This document shows, one piece after another, positions 9,302-17,475 of a stretch of 64,000 bases of DNA; the stretch's first letter is position 1; each line of letters starts with the position of its first letter. Source of the DNA: Nocardia goodfellowii (GTDB lineage: Bacteria; Actinomycetota; Actinomycetes; Mycobacteriales; Mycobacteriaceae); NCBI RefSeq assembly GCF_017875645.1, contig NZ_JAGGMR010000001.1, forward strand, positions 3,286,001-3,350,000, given 5' to 3'. Under the pieces are notes generated by a model that saw only the letters and a list, made by a program, of their open reading frames with translations, was not told the origin of the DNA and did not search any database. The position numbers were made by a program, and so were the translations under genes.

Positions 9302-10096
9302 GTGGCAGACGAAAGTGGGTCGGTGTCGGTGTCGGGTGCGGACGACGAAGGGGCACAGCGGAAGACCTCCAGGGCGCGGCGCGCCAAGAAGACCAAGAAG
9401 CAGCGGCCGTTCTGGCAGGAACTGCCCATCCTCATCGTGATCGCGGCCGTCATCGCCGCGCTGATGGTCACCTTCGTCGGCCGCCCGTACGTGATTCCCT
9501 CCCAGTCGATGGAACCGACGCTGCACGGCTGCCCCGGCTGTGTCGGCGACCGCATCTATGTGGAGAAGCTCAGCTATTACTTCGGTGATCCGAAGCCGGG
9601 CGATGTCGTGGTGTTCGTCGGCCCGCCGTCCTGGAACACCCGCTATCAGTCGATCCGCTCGGACAACACCATGGTCCGCGGCGTGCAGAACTTCTTCTCC
9701 TTCTTCGGCCTGGTGCCGCCGGACGAGAACGACCTCGTCAAGCGCGTCATCGCGATCGGCGGCCAGACCGTGCAGTGCTGTGACGCCGAGGGCCGCATCC
9801 TGGTCGACGGCAAGCCGCTCGACGAGCCCTACGTGCAGAACGACTACCCGTGGTTCCCCGGCAAGCAGAACGCCAGCTACCCGGCCGGACGCGTGTTCGG
9901 CCCGGTGAAGGTGCCCGAGGGCAACCTGTGGGTGATGGGTGACAACCGCGACCAGTCCGCCGACTCCCGCGCGCACGTCTCCGACTCGCTGCAGGGCACC
10001 GTCCCGGTCGACAACGTCCGCGGCAAGGCGGTGTTCAAGATCTGGCCGCCGAGCCGGATCGGATCGGTCAGTTCGATCGATCCACAGGTGAACTGA
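9302..10096 (+). CDS. lepB: Signal peptidase I
   Basis: Membrane serine protease (S26) that removes signal peptides from Sec and Tat exported proteins. The 264-aa protein has a basic cytosolic N-terminus, one transmembrane helix at about residues 41-60, and the Ser/Lys dyad: Ser69 in IPSQSMEPT and Lys147 in LVKRVIAIGGQ. The later box MGDNRDQSADSR is also present. GTG 9302 has no ribosome-binding site and follows TACTCT by 7 nt, so the transcript is probably leaderless. The order rplS-lepB-rnhB is conserved in Actinobacteria. Confidence 0.96.
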   Translation: MADESGSVSVSGADDEGAQRKTSRARRAKKTKKQRPFWQELPILIVIAAVIAALMVTFVGRPYVIPSQSMEPTLHGCPGCVGDRIYVEKLSYYFGDPKPGDVVVFVGPPSWNTRYQSIRSDNTMVRGVQNFFSFFGLVPPDENDLVKRVIAIGGQTVQCCDAEGRILVDGKPLDEPYVQNDYPWFPGKQNASYPAGRVFGPVKVPEGNLWVMGDNRDQSADSRAHVSDSLQGTVPVDNVRGKAVFKIWPPSRIGSVSSIDPQVN

Positions 10097-10128
10097 CACC
10101 CTGACGAACTGAAAGCGCGCGGCGGCAG

Positions 10129-10134
10129 GATAAT
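10129..10134 (+). promoter_or_regulatory. -10 of leaderless rnhB
   Basis: GATAAT ends 6 nt before GTG 10141, and no Shine-Dalgarno sequence is visible. This supports the upstream GTG rather than ATG 10186 as the rnhB start. Confidence 0.55.
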
Positions 10135-10140
10135 TGGATC

Positions 10141-10905
10141 GTGGGGTACACCCGGAGCACCACTTGTTGGCCGCCACGCGTCGTCATGCGCAAGGCGGGC
10201 GGTTTGCGCACCCTGGAGGCGGCGCTGATCCGCAGCGGGCTGGGCCCGGTCGCGGGCGTCGACGAAGCCGGGCGCGGTCCCTGTGCGGGTCCGCTGGTGG
10301 TCGCCGCCTGCTTGCTCGCTCCCAAGGCCTACGACCGGCTCGGCGGGCTCGACGACTCCAAGAAGCTCAGCGAAGCCACCCGCGAGGAGCTGTTTCCGAT
10401 CATCCAGCGGCTGGCCCTGGCCTATCAGGTCGTGGTCGTCCCGGCCTGGGAGATCGATGCCATCGGCATCCACGTCGCCAATATCGAAGGTATGCGCCGC
10501 GCGGTCGCCGGCCTCGGGCAGACGCCGGGCTACGTGCTCACCGACGGTTTCCGGGTGCCCGGCATCCCCGCGCCGTCACTGCCGGTGATCGGCGGCGACG
10601 CGGCGGCCGCCTGCATCGCGGCCGCCAGCATCCTGGCCAAGGTCACCCGCGACCGGATCATGGTCGAGCTGGACCAGCGCCTGCCCGGCTACGGCTTCGC
10701 CGCGCACAAGGGCTACAACACGCCCGAGCACACCGAGGCGTTGCAGCGGCTGGGGCCCAGCAGCGAGCATCGGCGTTCCTGGCGCAATGTGCGGGAAACG
10801 GCGGGCCTCGTGCCCGTCGATCCGGCCCTGGAATACGCCGACGCGGTGCTGGCCGAGGATGCGCAACAAGGCCGGGTGGCTAGCGACGCGGTGCATGCGA
10901 GATGA
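10141..10905 (+). CDS. rnhB: Ribonuclease HII
   Basis: Endonuclease that cuts RNA in RNA-DNA hybrids and at single ribonucleotides embedded in DNA. The catalytic signature [20 protein letters not shown] carries the first Asp-Glu pair, followed by [16 protein letters not shown], the ILTDG-type Asp (YVLTDGF) and [23 protein letters not shown]. The 254-aa form starts at GTG 10141, placed by a -10 six bases upstream; the alternative ATG 10186 gives 239 aa. It sits between lepB and the DUF2469 gene, as in mycobacteria. Confidence 0.95.
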   Translation: MGYTRSTTCWPPRVVMRKAGGLRTLEAALIRSGLGPVAGVDEAGRGPCAGPLVVAACLLAPKAYDRLGGLDDSKKLSEATREELFPIIQRLALAYQVVVVPAWEIDAIGIHVANIEGMRRAVAGLGQTPGYVLTDGFRVPGIPAPSLPVIGGDAAAACIAAASILAKVTRDRIMVELDQRLPGYGFAAHKGYNTPEHTEALQRLGPSSEHRRSWRNVRETAGLVPVDPALEYADAVLAEDAQQGRVASDAVHAR

Positions 10906-10972
10906 TGTGCTCTACCGACGCCGCCAGTGCTGTGTCTCATCAAGGACCGCGAATTAGGAGGACTTCCACCCG

Positions 10973-11278
10973 ATGAGTGCCGAGGACCTCGAGAAGTACG
11001 AAACCGAGATGGAACTCTCGCTGTATCGCGAGTACAAAGACATCGTCGGTCAGTTCTCGTACGTGGTGGAGACCGAACGCCGCTTCTACCTCGCCAATTC
11101 CGTCGAGCTACGGCCGCAGAACGCCGACGGCGAGGTGTACTTCGAAGTGCGTATGAGCGATGCCTGGGTGTGGGATATGTACCGCCCGGCGCGTTTCGTC
11201 AAACACGTCCGGGTGATCACCTTCAAGGACGTGAATATCGAAGAGCTGGAGAAGCCGGACCTGCGGCTTCCCGAATAG
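10973..11278 (+). CDS. DUF2469 family protein
   Basis: A 101-aa conserved actinobacterial protein beginning MSAEDLEKYETEMELSLYREYKDIVGQFSYVVETERRFYLAN, the pattern of DUF2469. It is acidic at the N-terminus, with no membrane segment or known catalytic motif. A strong AGGAGG site precedes the ATG. The gene always seems to sit between rnhB and the yraN-comM-dprA set in this phylum. The function is unknown. Confidence 0.9.
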   Translation: MSAEDLEKYETEMELSLYREYKDIVGQFSYVVETERRFYLANSVELRPQNADGEVYFEVRMSDAWVWDMYRPARFVKHVRVITFKDVNIEELEKPDLRLPE

Positions 11279-11426
11279 TTCCCGGCTAGCACGGTCCAGC
11301 GGCGGGATCTGTCCGCGCCGGGCGCCGCGACCGCGGGTTGTCCACAGCTGAACGGTTATCCACAGCCCTTCCGTTTCCCCAGGTCGGCTGGGCAGCGCTA
11401 CCACGGCCGGCCCGCACGCTGGGCGG

Positions 11427-11783
11427 GTGACGGATAACAAGGCGCTCGGCGCGCGAGGCGAAGAGCTGGCGGCGCGGTACCTGCTGGCGACCGGCTGGGA
11501 GATCGTCGGCCGGAACTGGCGGTGCCGCTTCGGGGAACTGGATCTCATCGCCCACGATTCGAAGGTCACCGCGTTCATCGAGGTGAAGACCAGACGCGGC
11601 CTCGGTTTCGGCCGCCCCGAAGAGTCGGTCACCTACCAGAAGCGACGGCGTATCCGGCAGCTCGCGCTGCTGTGGTTACACGAACAGGACGGGCCGTTCC
11701 GCTGGGTCCGGTTCGACGTGATCTCGGTGCTGCTGCTGCCGGGTGAGCAACCCGCCATCGAACATCTCGAGGCGGTGTTCTGA
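11427..11783 (+). CDS. YraN/UPF0102 nuclease-like protein
   Basis: A 118-aa member of the UPF0102 (YraN) family, which has an Endonuclease/Holliday-junction-resolvase-like fold. The core residues appear as GARGEELAARYL, then FGELDLIAHDSKVTAFIEVKTRRG, giving the E-x(n)-D-x(n)-E-x-K nuclease pattern, and finally VTYQKRRRIRQLALLWL. Enzyme activity is not well proven for the family. Its TGA overlaps the ATG of the comM-like gene, so the two are translationally coupled. The GTG start is about 6 nt after CACGCT, a weak -10. Confidence 0.88.
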   Translation: MTDNKALGARGEELAARYLLATGWEIVGRNWRCRFGELDLIAHDSKVTAFIEVKTRRGLGFGRPEESVTYQKRRRIRQLALLWLHEQDGPFRWVRFDVISVLLLPGEQPAIEHLEAVF

Positions 11784-13291
11784 TGCCCCTCGGACGCGCG
11801 CACTCGGTCGCGGTCACCGGCGTGGATGGGCAGATCGTGGAGATCGAGGCCGATATCGGCCAGGGCCTGCCCTCGGTGCACCTCGTCGGCTTGCCCGACA
11901 CGGCTTTGCAGGAATCGCGGAACCGGGTGCGCTCGGCGGTCGCGAACTCGGGCGAGAAGTGGCCCGACGGCCGGGTGATCCTGGCGTTGTCACCGGCCAC
12001 GCTGCCCAAGGTGGGCAGCGTGTACGACCTCGCGCTGGCGGTCTCGGTCCTGGACGCGGCGGGCGCGGTGCCCGCCGAACGGCTGGCCAAGACCGTGGTA
12101 CTCGGCGAGCTCGCCCTGGACGGCCGGTTGCGGCGGGTGCGCGGCATCCTGCCCGCGGTGATCGCCGCCCGCAACGCGGGCTGGCCGACGGTCGTGGTGC
12201 CCGAACCCGCACTGGCCGAGGCGGGCCTGGTCGACGGCATCGAAGTGCTCGGAGCACCCAGTCTGCGCGCGATGGTCGCCTGGTTGCGCGGCGAGGGCAC
12301 ACTGATCGAACCCGCCGGCGCGCTACCGCCCGCCCTGCACACCGGCGGTGACCTGAGCGAGGTCGTCGGCCAGGACGAAGCGCGCTGGGCACTGGAAGTC
12401 GCCGCCGCCGGTGGCCACCATCTGTTGCTCACCGGCCCGCCGGGCATCGGGAAAACCATGCTGGCCCAACGACTCCCGGGTCTGTTGCCGCCGCTCTCGG
12501 AATCCGAGGCGCTGGAGGTGACGGCGATCCATTCGATGGCGGGCCTGCTCTCCGACAACCACCCGCTGATCACCATGCCGCCCTTCGTCGCCCCGCACCA
12601 TTCCACCTCCGCCGCGGCCATGGTCGGCGGTGGTTCCGGTTCGGCCCGGCCGGGCGCGGTCAGCTGTGCGCACCGCGGCGTGCTCTTCCTCGACGAATGC
12701 GCCGAGATAGGCACCAAGGTCCTCGAGGCGCTACGAACCCCTTTGGAAGAAGGTGAGATCCGTATCGCGCGCCGCGACGGTGTGGCCCGCTACCCGGCCC
12801 GATTCCAATTGATCCTCGCCGCCAACCCTTGCCCCTGCGCCCCCGCCCGGGATGTCGACTGCATCTGCGCCCCGATGGCGCGTCGCCGCTACCTCGGCAA
12901 GCTCTCCGGCCCCCTCATCGACCGCATCGACATCTGGGTACAGATGCGCGGCCATTCCGGAGCCGGCTTCAGCTCGGAAAAAGCTGAGCCCAGCGCCGTG
13001 GTACGAACCCGCGTGGCCGCCGCCCGCCGAGCCGCCGCCGCCCGCTGGAAAGACGACGGCTGGACCACCAACGCCGAAGTCCCCGGCCACGTCCTGCGCC
13101 AACAGTTCCGCCTACCGCACGACTCCATCGCCCCCATAGAAGCCGCCCTCCGCATGGGCCGAATGTCCGCCCGAGGCGCCGACCGCGCCATCCGAGTCGC
13201 CTGGACAATCTCCGACCTACGTGGCGCGCCCATCCCCAGCGCCCAGGACGTAATGCTGGCCTTGAACTTTCGCCAGCGGGGTGCACAGTGA
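11783..13291 (+). CDS. comM: ComM/YifB family AAA+ ATPase
   Basis: A 502-aa Mg-chelatase-like AAA+ protein. In naturally competent bacteria ComM is a hexameric helicase that drives branch migration during recombination. The N-terminal ChlI-type domain (HSVAVTGVDGQIVEIEADIGQGLPSVHLVGLPD) is followed by Walker A (GPPGIGKTML, about residue 217), Walker B (GVLFLDECAEIG) and a Cys-rich zinc-like cluster (NPCPCAPARDVDCICAP). The C-terminal helical domain ends with ALNFRQR. It is coupled to yraN and lies upstream of dprA. Codon third positions are strongly C-biased in the last 500 bp, unlike the 5' part of dprA. Confidence 0.94.
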   Translation: MPLGRAHSVAVTGVDGQIVEIEADIGQGLPSVHLVGLPDTALQESRNRVRSAVANSGEKWPDGRVILALSPATLPKVGSVYDLALAVSVLDAAGAVPAERLAKTVVLGELALDGRLRRVRGILPAVIAARNAGWPTVVVPEPALAEAGLVDGIEVLGAPSLRAMVAWLRGEGTLIEPAGALPPALHTGGDLSEVVGQDEARWALEVAAAGGHHLLLTGPPGIGKTMLAQRLPGLLPPLSESEALEVTAIHSMAGLLSDNHPLITMPPFVAPHHSTSAAAMVGGGSGSARPGAVSCAHRGVLFLDECAEIGTKVLEALRTPLEEGEIRIARRDGVARYPARFQLILAANPCPCAPARDVDCICAPMARRRYLGKLSGPLIDRIDIWVQMRGHSGAGFSSEKAEPSAVVRTRVAAARRAAAARWKDDGWTTNAEVPGHVLRQQFRLPHDSIAPIEAALRMGRMSARGADRAIRVAWTISDLRGAPIPSAQDVMLALNFRQRGAQ

Positions 13292-13520
13292 GCCGCCGCA
13301 GTGAACGAACTGACTCCCGCCGCGGGGCGAGGGGAGCGAAGCGCGCCCTTGGTGAGTGGATCCTTGGCCGGTGTGGGTGGCTGGGACGCGTAAGGCGGTC
13401 CTCCGGTGAGCGGTTCGTGGGCCTATGCGGGTTGTCGGGTCGCGCGCGACGAGGTTGCGAGCAGTGGATCTTGTGTTCGCGTGGGCGGGGTTGCCAAGGG
13501 CGAGTTGACGAGGTGCGGGG
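13292..13520. other. Intergenic G-rich spacer between comM and dprA
   Basis: This 229-bp stretch is G-rich on the + strand and contains GCGAGGGGAGCGAAGCGC, similar in style to intergenic repeats of Nocardia. An open frame (13288-13524) has no recognisable protein features, so I do not call it a gene. Confidence 0.4.
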
Positions 13521-14879
13521 ATGAATGAGGCGAAGCGTGTCGGTCCTGCTGTTGTGGCTCCGGTGGGGGAGTGTGTGCGCGGAGCATGGGTTGGAGACAT
13601 GGCCGGGGTGGTGGATCGTGTGGTCGAACTCGACTCCGAGCGGTCTGGGCGGGTCCGGTCTCTGGGCAGCGCGGCGGGTTGCGCTGCGGCGGTGCCTGGG
13701 GCGAGTTCGGGTTGGGCTTCGGCGGAGGCAGATGAGCGGCGGGTGGCTTGGGTGTATCTGTCGCGGGTGGTTGAAGGGCCGTGTGCGGCGTTGTCGGCGC
13801 TGATCGATTCCATCGGGGTGATCGAGGCGGCGCGGGCGGTGCGGGAGTGTGAGCTGCCGGAGGCGTTGCGTGGGCCGACCGCGAAGCGGCGTGAGAGTGC
13901 TTGTGCTGAGCGGGATCTGGAGTTAGTCGAGCGCCTCGGTGGACGGGTTGTTACTCCGGATGACGCGGAGTGGCCAACCTGGCGGTTGCTCGGGCTCCGT
14001 CAGCTCACGGCGGGGCGGGATCAGGATGGGGCGGTTCCGCTCGTGTTGTGGGTGCGGGGGTCGCGGTCGTTGCTCGAGACCAGTGAGCGGGCGTTGGCGG
14101 TGGTCGGTGCGCGCAGCAGTACGCCGTACGGCGATCAGCTGACCGGGGAGATGGTGAGTGACGTCGCGGCAGCGGGATGGACGATTGTTTCCGGAGCCGC
14201 CTACGGCATCGATGCGATGGCCCATCGAGCGGCGCTGGCCTGTGGCGCCCCCACGATCGCCGTACTCGCGTGCGGCGTGGACCGCCCCTACCCGGCCGAG
14301 CACGACCGGCTACTGGCCGAGATCGCCGATTTCGGCCTGATCGTCAGCGAATACCCGCCCGGCACCGTCGCCCGAAAGCACCAATTCCTCGCCCGCAACC
14401 GGCTGATCGCCGCACTGGCCGACGGCGTCCTGGTGGTCGAGGCAGGCTTGCGCAGCGGTGCCCGCAACACCGTGAAATGGGCCCGCCGCCTGGGTCGTCC
14501 GGCCATGGCGGTACCCGGCTCGGTCAACTCGGCCTCGTCGGTGGGCTGCCACCACATGATCCGCGACGGCGAAGCGCTGCTCGTCACCCGATCGGAGGAA
14601 GTGATCAACGAAGCCGGACCGCTCCAACTGCCCTTACCCGGTGCGGCGACCCCGACTGTCACTCCCGAAGACGCACTGACCGGCGACGAGGCGACAGTCT
14701 TCGCGGCGCTCCCGAAATCCGGCTTCCGCATGCCTGTCGAACTAGCCGGCCACACCAACCTTCCGCTGCCTACGGTGCGCGCCACATTGGCCGCCCTCGA
14801 GCTGGCGGAATTGGTCGGCGTAGGCGAGAGCGGTTGGTATCGCCTGGCCGCCAGGCGTAGGGGGTCGGATCACCTTTGA
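13521..14879 (+). CDS. dprA: DNA-processing protein DprA
   Basis: A RecA loader that protects incoming single-stranded DNA in natural transformation; it is kept in many Actinobacteria of uncertain competence. The Rossmann-like core is complete: VVGARSSTPYGDQLTGEMV, TIVSGAAYGIDAMAHRAAL, GVDRPYPAEHDRLL, VSEYPPG, FLARNRLIAAL, VEAGLRSGARNT and a C-terminal winged helix. The 452-aa reading starts at ATG 13521, but the first 65 residues are low-complexity, and conserved sequence begins around DERRVAWVYLSRVVEGP, so the true start may be later. The 5' third uses G/T-ending codons, while the 3' half uses C-ending ones. Confidence 0.93.
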   Translation: MNEAKRVGPAVVAPVGECVRGAWVGDMAGVVDRVVELDSERSGRVRSLGSAAGCAAAVPGASSGWASAEADERRVAWVYLSRVVEGPCAALSALIDSIGVIEAARAVRECELPEALRGPTAKRRESACAERDLELVERLGGRVVTPDDAEWPTWRLLGLRQLTAGRDQDGAVPLVLWVRGSRSLLETSERALAVVGARSSTPYGDQLTGEMVSDVAAAGWTIVSGAAYGIDAMAHRAALACGAPTIAVLACGVDRPYPAEHDRLLAEIADFGLIVSEYPPGTVARKHQFLARNRLIAALADGVLVVEAGLRSGARNTVKWARRLGRPAMAVPGSVNSASSVGCHHMIRDGEALLVTRSEEVINEAGPLQLPLPGAATPTVTPEDALTGDEATVFAALPKSGFRMPVELAGHTNLPLPTVRATLAALELAELVGVGESGWYRLAARRRGSDHL

Positions 14880-14953
14880 TCTTCGCCAAGGTGCGACGCC
14901 GCCGGTATCTGTGAAACCCCATGTGCGGCGCGGGAGCTTGCCAATGAAAGGGG

Positions 14954-15898
14954 GTGCGGGCCACGGTAGTCCGTATGGAGGAACTGCCTGAGGATCTGGA
15001 AGCGCTGTTGGCGGAGTATCAGCGGCATCTGCGGCTCGGGCAGAATCGGTCGGCGCATACGGTGCGGGCATACCTCGGGGATGCGCGGTCGTTGCTGGCG
15101 CATCTGTGTGAGCGGGCGGCGGATTCGGCTGTGCGCGAACTGGATTTGGCGTTGCTGCGGTCGTGGTTGTCGGTGCAGGCGGGGAAGGGGGCGGCGCGGA
15201 GCACGATGGCGCGGCGGGCCTCGTCGGCGCGGACGTTCACGGCGTGGCTGACCAAGAACGGGCACCTGACTGTCGATCCGGGGTTGCGACTCGGTTCGCC
15301 CAAGGCGCATCGCACGCTACCCGCCGTACTGGGCAGACAGCAGGCGGTGGAGGCTATGGAAGCGGCGGAATCGGGTGCTGCACAACGAGATCCGATCGCA
15401 TTGCGCGATCGATTGATCGTGGAGTTGCTGTATGCGACCGGCATCCGGGTGAGCGAGTTGTGCGGTTTGGATCTCGACGACATCGACCGGGAACGGCATC
15501 TGATCCGGGTGCTCGGCAAGGGCAACAAGGAGCGGTCGGTCCCGTTCGGCGGTCCCGCCGACCAGGCGATCGAAGGGTGGTTGCGTTATGGCCGGCCCGC
15601 CGTGGTCAACGCTGAATCCGGTCGGGCGCTGTTGCTCGGCCGGCGCGGACGCAGGCTGGACCAGCGCCAGGCCAGAGACGTTGTGCACGAGGTGGTCTCG
15701 GCAATCCCTGGTGCGCCGGACATGGGACCGCACGGGCTGCGGCACAGCGCCGCCACGCACCTGCTCGAAGGCGGCGCCGACCTGCGTGTGGTCCAGGAGT
15801 TGCTGGGTCACGCCAGCATGGCGACCACTCAGCTCTACACCCACGTGTCGATCGAACGCCTGAAGAAGGTGCACGACCAGGCGCATCCGCGCGCCTGA
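14954..15898 (+). CDS. xerC: Tyrosine recombinase XerC
   Basis: Site-specific recombinase that with XerD resolves chromosome dimers at dif. The N-terminal SAM-like domain spans about residues 12-100. The catalytic set is complete: Arg165 ([10 protein letters not shown]), Lys189 ([10 protein letters not shown]), His260 and Arg263 ([15 protein letters not shown]), His286 (LGHASM) and Tyr295 (TQLYTHVS). The 314-aa frame starts at GTG 14954; ATG 14975 is an equally possible start. The position after dprA matches the mycobacterial order. No attachment site was noticed beside it, consistent with a chromosomal XerC rather than a phage integrase. Confidence 0.94.
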   Translation: MRATVVRMEELPEDLEALLAEYQRHLRLGQNRSAHTVRAYLGDARSLLAHLCERAADSAVRELDLALLRSWLSVQAGKGAARSTMARRASSARTFTAWLTKNGHLTVDPGLRLGSPKAHRTLPAVLGRQQAVEAMEAAESGAAQRDPIALRDRLIVELLYATGIRVSELCGLDLDDIDRERHLIRVLGKGNKERSVPFGGPADQAIEGWLRYGRPAVVNAESGRALLLGRRGRRLDQRQARDVVHEVVSAIPGAPDMGPHGLRHSAATHLLEGGADLRVVQELLGHASMATTQLYTHVSIERLKKVHDQAHPRA

Positions 15899-15946
15899 AC
15901 ACGGTCGGCGCGAAAGCCTTTGCCGATGTGGCGACGCACCCTATTC

Positions 15947-15960
15947 TGAAACAAGTTCTA
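15947..15960. promoter_or_regulatory. KstR-like operator
   Basis: TGAAACAAGTTCTA matches TNNAACNNGTTNNA, the published KstR consensus of cholesterol-catabolism regulons, at every fixed position. It overlaps the last base of a TATTCT -10 (15942-15947) and would cover the transcription start, a typical repressor position. Other TetR-family proteins recognise similar AAC/GTT palindromes, so the exact regulator is inference. Confidence 0.55.
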
Positions 15961-15974
15961 GTTTGGGAGGCTTC

Positions 15975-16718
15975 GTGAACGACGCAGGCGCCGTGCACAA
16001 CGTGCTCGGCAAAGAGATCAGGATGCCGGTCCGGATCCGGCAGGCCCGTGCCTTCATGGCGTCTTACCTGGTCGCCGACGACGCCGCGCAGCGTGTCATC
16101 GACTACTCGGGGCTGCGGGTCATCCGCGTGCCGGGCAATCGAGCGCTGTGCACCCTGGTCTTCGTCCAGTACATCGATGGGGACCTCGGCCCCTACCACG
16201 AATTCGGTGTGTCGTTCTCGGTCGGCCACCACACCGCCACGGCCACCGGCGGCCTCGCCGACGTGCGGGCACTCGCGAGTGGCAAGGCGGGCGTGTTCAT
16301 CCATCGCTTGCCCGTCGACGGCGAATTCACCCTGGCGGCCGGGCGCGGCATCTGGGGCTTTCCCAAGGAAATCGCCGACTTCCGCGTCGACTACGAGGGC
16401 GCGCATCGGCACGGCGTCCTGCATCACAACGGTGAACTGGTAGTCGACCTGACCGTCCGCCCCGGCTTCGCCACCCCGGCCAAGCGCGGCGCGGGCACCT
16501 CCTTCGACGCCTACTCCCACATCGACGGCATCACTCGCTGCACCCAGTGGGACATGGAACCCGCGGGCATGCACGCCCGTCCGGGCGGCGCCGACCTCGT
16601 CCTCGGTGATCACCCGTGGGCCCGGGAACTGGCCGGCCTCGGGCTGCCCAAGCGCGCCTCGATGACCTCGACCATCGCCCGGCTCCAGATGACCTTCCAG
16701 GACGCCACTCCGGTGTGA
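15975..16718 (+). CDS. Acetoacetate decarboxylase family protein
   Basis: A 247-aa member of the acetoacetate decarboxylase (ADC) fold. Recognisable pieces are MPVRIRQARAFMASYLV, a central EFGVSFSVGHH segment, and GIWGFPKEIADFRVDYEG. In true ADC a lysine forms a Schiff base with the substrate; the lysine in FPKEIADF is the obvious candidate here. The start is GTG 15975, 4 nt after GGGAGG; the longer TTG start would put the site inside the gene. Many ADC-like proteins have other substrates, so activity is unproven. The KstR-like box upstream hints at sterol or lipid metabolism. Confidence 0.82.
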   Translation: MNDAGAVHNVLGKEIRMPVRIRQARAFMASYLVADDAAQRVIDYSGLRVIRVPGNRALCTLVFVQYIDGDLGPYHEFGVSFSVGHHTATATGGLADVRALASGKAGVFIHRLPVDGEFTLAAGRGIWGFPKEIADFRVDYEGAHRHGVLHHNGELVVDLTVRPGFATPAKRGAGTSFDAYSHIDGITRCTQWDMEPAGMHARPGGADLVLGDHPWARELAGLGLPKRASMTSTIARLQMTFQDATPV

Positions 16719-16788
16719 AGCGCGGGGTCACCGGCTTTGCCCCATCCGGACGTTAGGGTGAAATCCCCGGCCGGATTGGAGAGGTGAG

Positions 16789-17145
16789 GTGAACCCCGAG
16801 TCGCAGGCAGCAGCGGGCGAAACGCAACTCGATTACCGCTTCGACCTCGCCAACGAGCGGACCTTCCTGGCTTGGATGCGCACCTCGCTCGGTTTGCTCG
16901 CCGGCGGCGTCGCGGTGCACACACTGGTACAACCGTTCAAGACCGCGGGGCTCCGCCGGGCGCTCGCGGTGAGTTGCATCCTGCTCGCGGTCATCGTGGC
17001 GGTCGGCGCATACGGCTATTGGCGTCGTGTCGGTATCGCGATGCGGCGCGGGGACCCGCTGCCGCGCACCGTGATGGTGCCGATTCTGTCCGGCGGTATC
17101 GCCATCATCTCCGTACTGGCCGGTATCGCGGTGCTGCTGAAGTGA
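16789..17145 (+). CDS. DUF202 (YidH-type) membrane protein
   Basis: A 118-aa small membrane protein of the DUF202/YidH family. The hallmark DYRFDLANERTFLAWMRTSLGLLAGGVAVH near residues 11-40 is followed by hydrophobic segments at about 27-45, 60-80 and 95-117. Function is unknown. A GAGAGGTGAGG site precedes the GTG. It overlaps the next DUF202 gene by one base (TGATG), so the two are probably made together and may form a heteromer. Confidence 0.88.
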   Translation: MNPESQAAAGETQLDYRFDLANERTFLAWMRTSLGLLAGGVAVHTLVQPFKTAGLRRALAVSCILLAVIVAVGAYGYWRRVGIAMRRGDPLPRTVMVPILSGGIAIISVLAGIAVLLK

Positions 17146-17456
17146 TGGCGCGCGATCCGGGACTGGCGGCGGAACGCACTGCGCTGGCATGGCGTCGCAC
17201 GGCGGTCTCGGCGATGGTCTGCGCCGCGCTCTTTCTCAACCACGCGGTGGGCAGCAGCTGGCGACCGGCCCAATTGGCGCCACTGGGCGCGGCCGTCACC
17301 ATGGGCGCGCTGGCTGTCCTGTGTTACGTACGCAATCGCACCTTGCAGGAAGGTCGCCACGGCAACGGGCGCGCCGCAGTCGCCGTTACCGCGCTCGCGG
17401 TGGTCACGGTCGCCGGTGTCGCGTTCGCGTTGGGTCTCACCATGCCACGTCCCTGA
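17145..17456 (+). CDS. Second DUF202 membrane protein
   Basis: A 103-aa protein starting MARDPGLAAERTALAWRRTAVSAMVCAALFLNHA, the shorter DUF202 variant with the AERTALAWRRT motif, followed by three predicted membrane spans. Its ATG overlaps the stop of the first DUF202 gene. Paired long and short DUF202 genes are common in Actinobacteria. Function is unknown. The next gene, an alkyl sulfatase, starts 19 bp downstream with its own ribosome-binding site and could be in the same transcript. Confidence 0.86.
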   Translation: MARDPGLAAERTALAWRRTAVSAMVCAALFLNHAVGSSWRPAQLAPLGAAVTMGALAVLCYVRNRTLQEGRHGNGRAAVAVTALAVVTVAGVAFALGLTMPRP

Positions 17457-17475
17457 TCACCACAGGAGGATGCAG

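Noticed and set aside
13288..13524. 78-aa gene between comM and dprA
   Set aside because: It is Arg/Gly-rich with no ribosome-binding site or conserved motif, and overlaps the dprA start.
14954..15898. Phage or island integrase
   Set aside because: The recombinase has XerC length and motifs, lies in the conserved dprA-xerC order, and no attachment-site repeats or phage genes are next to it.
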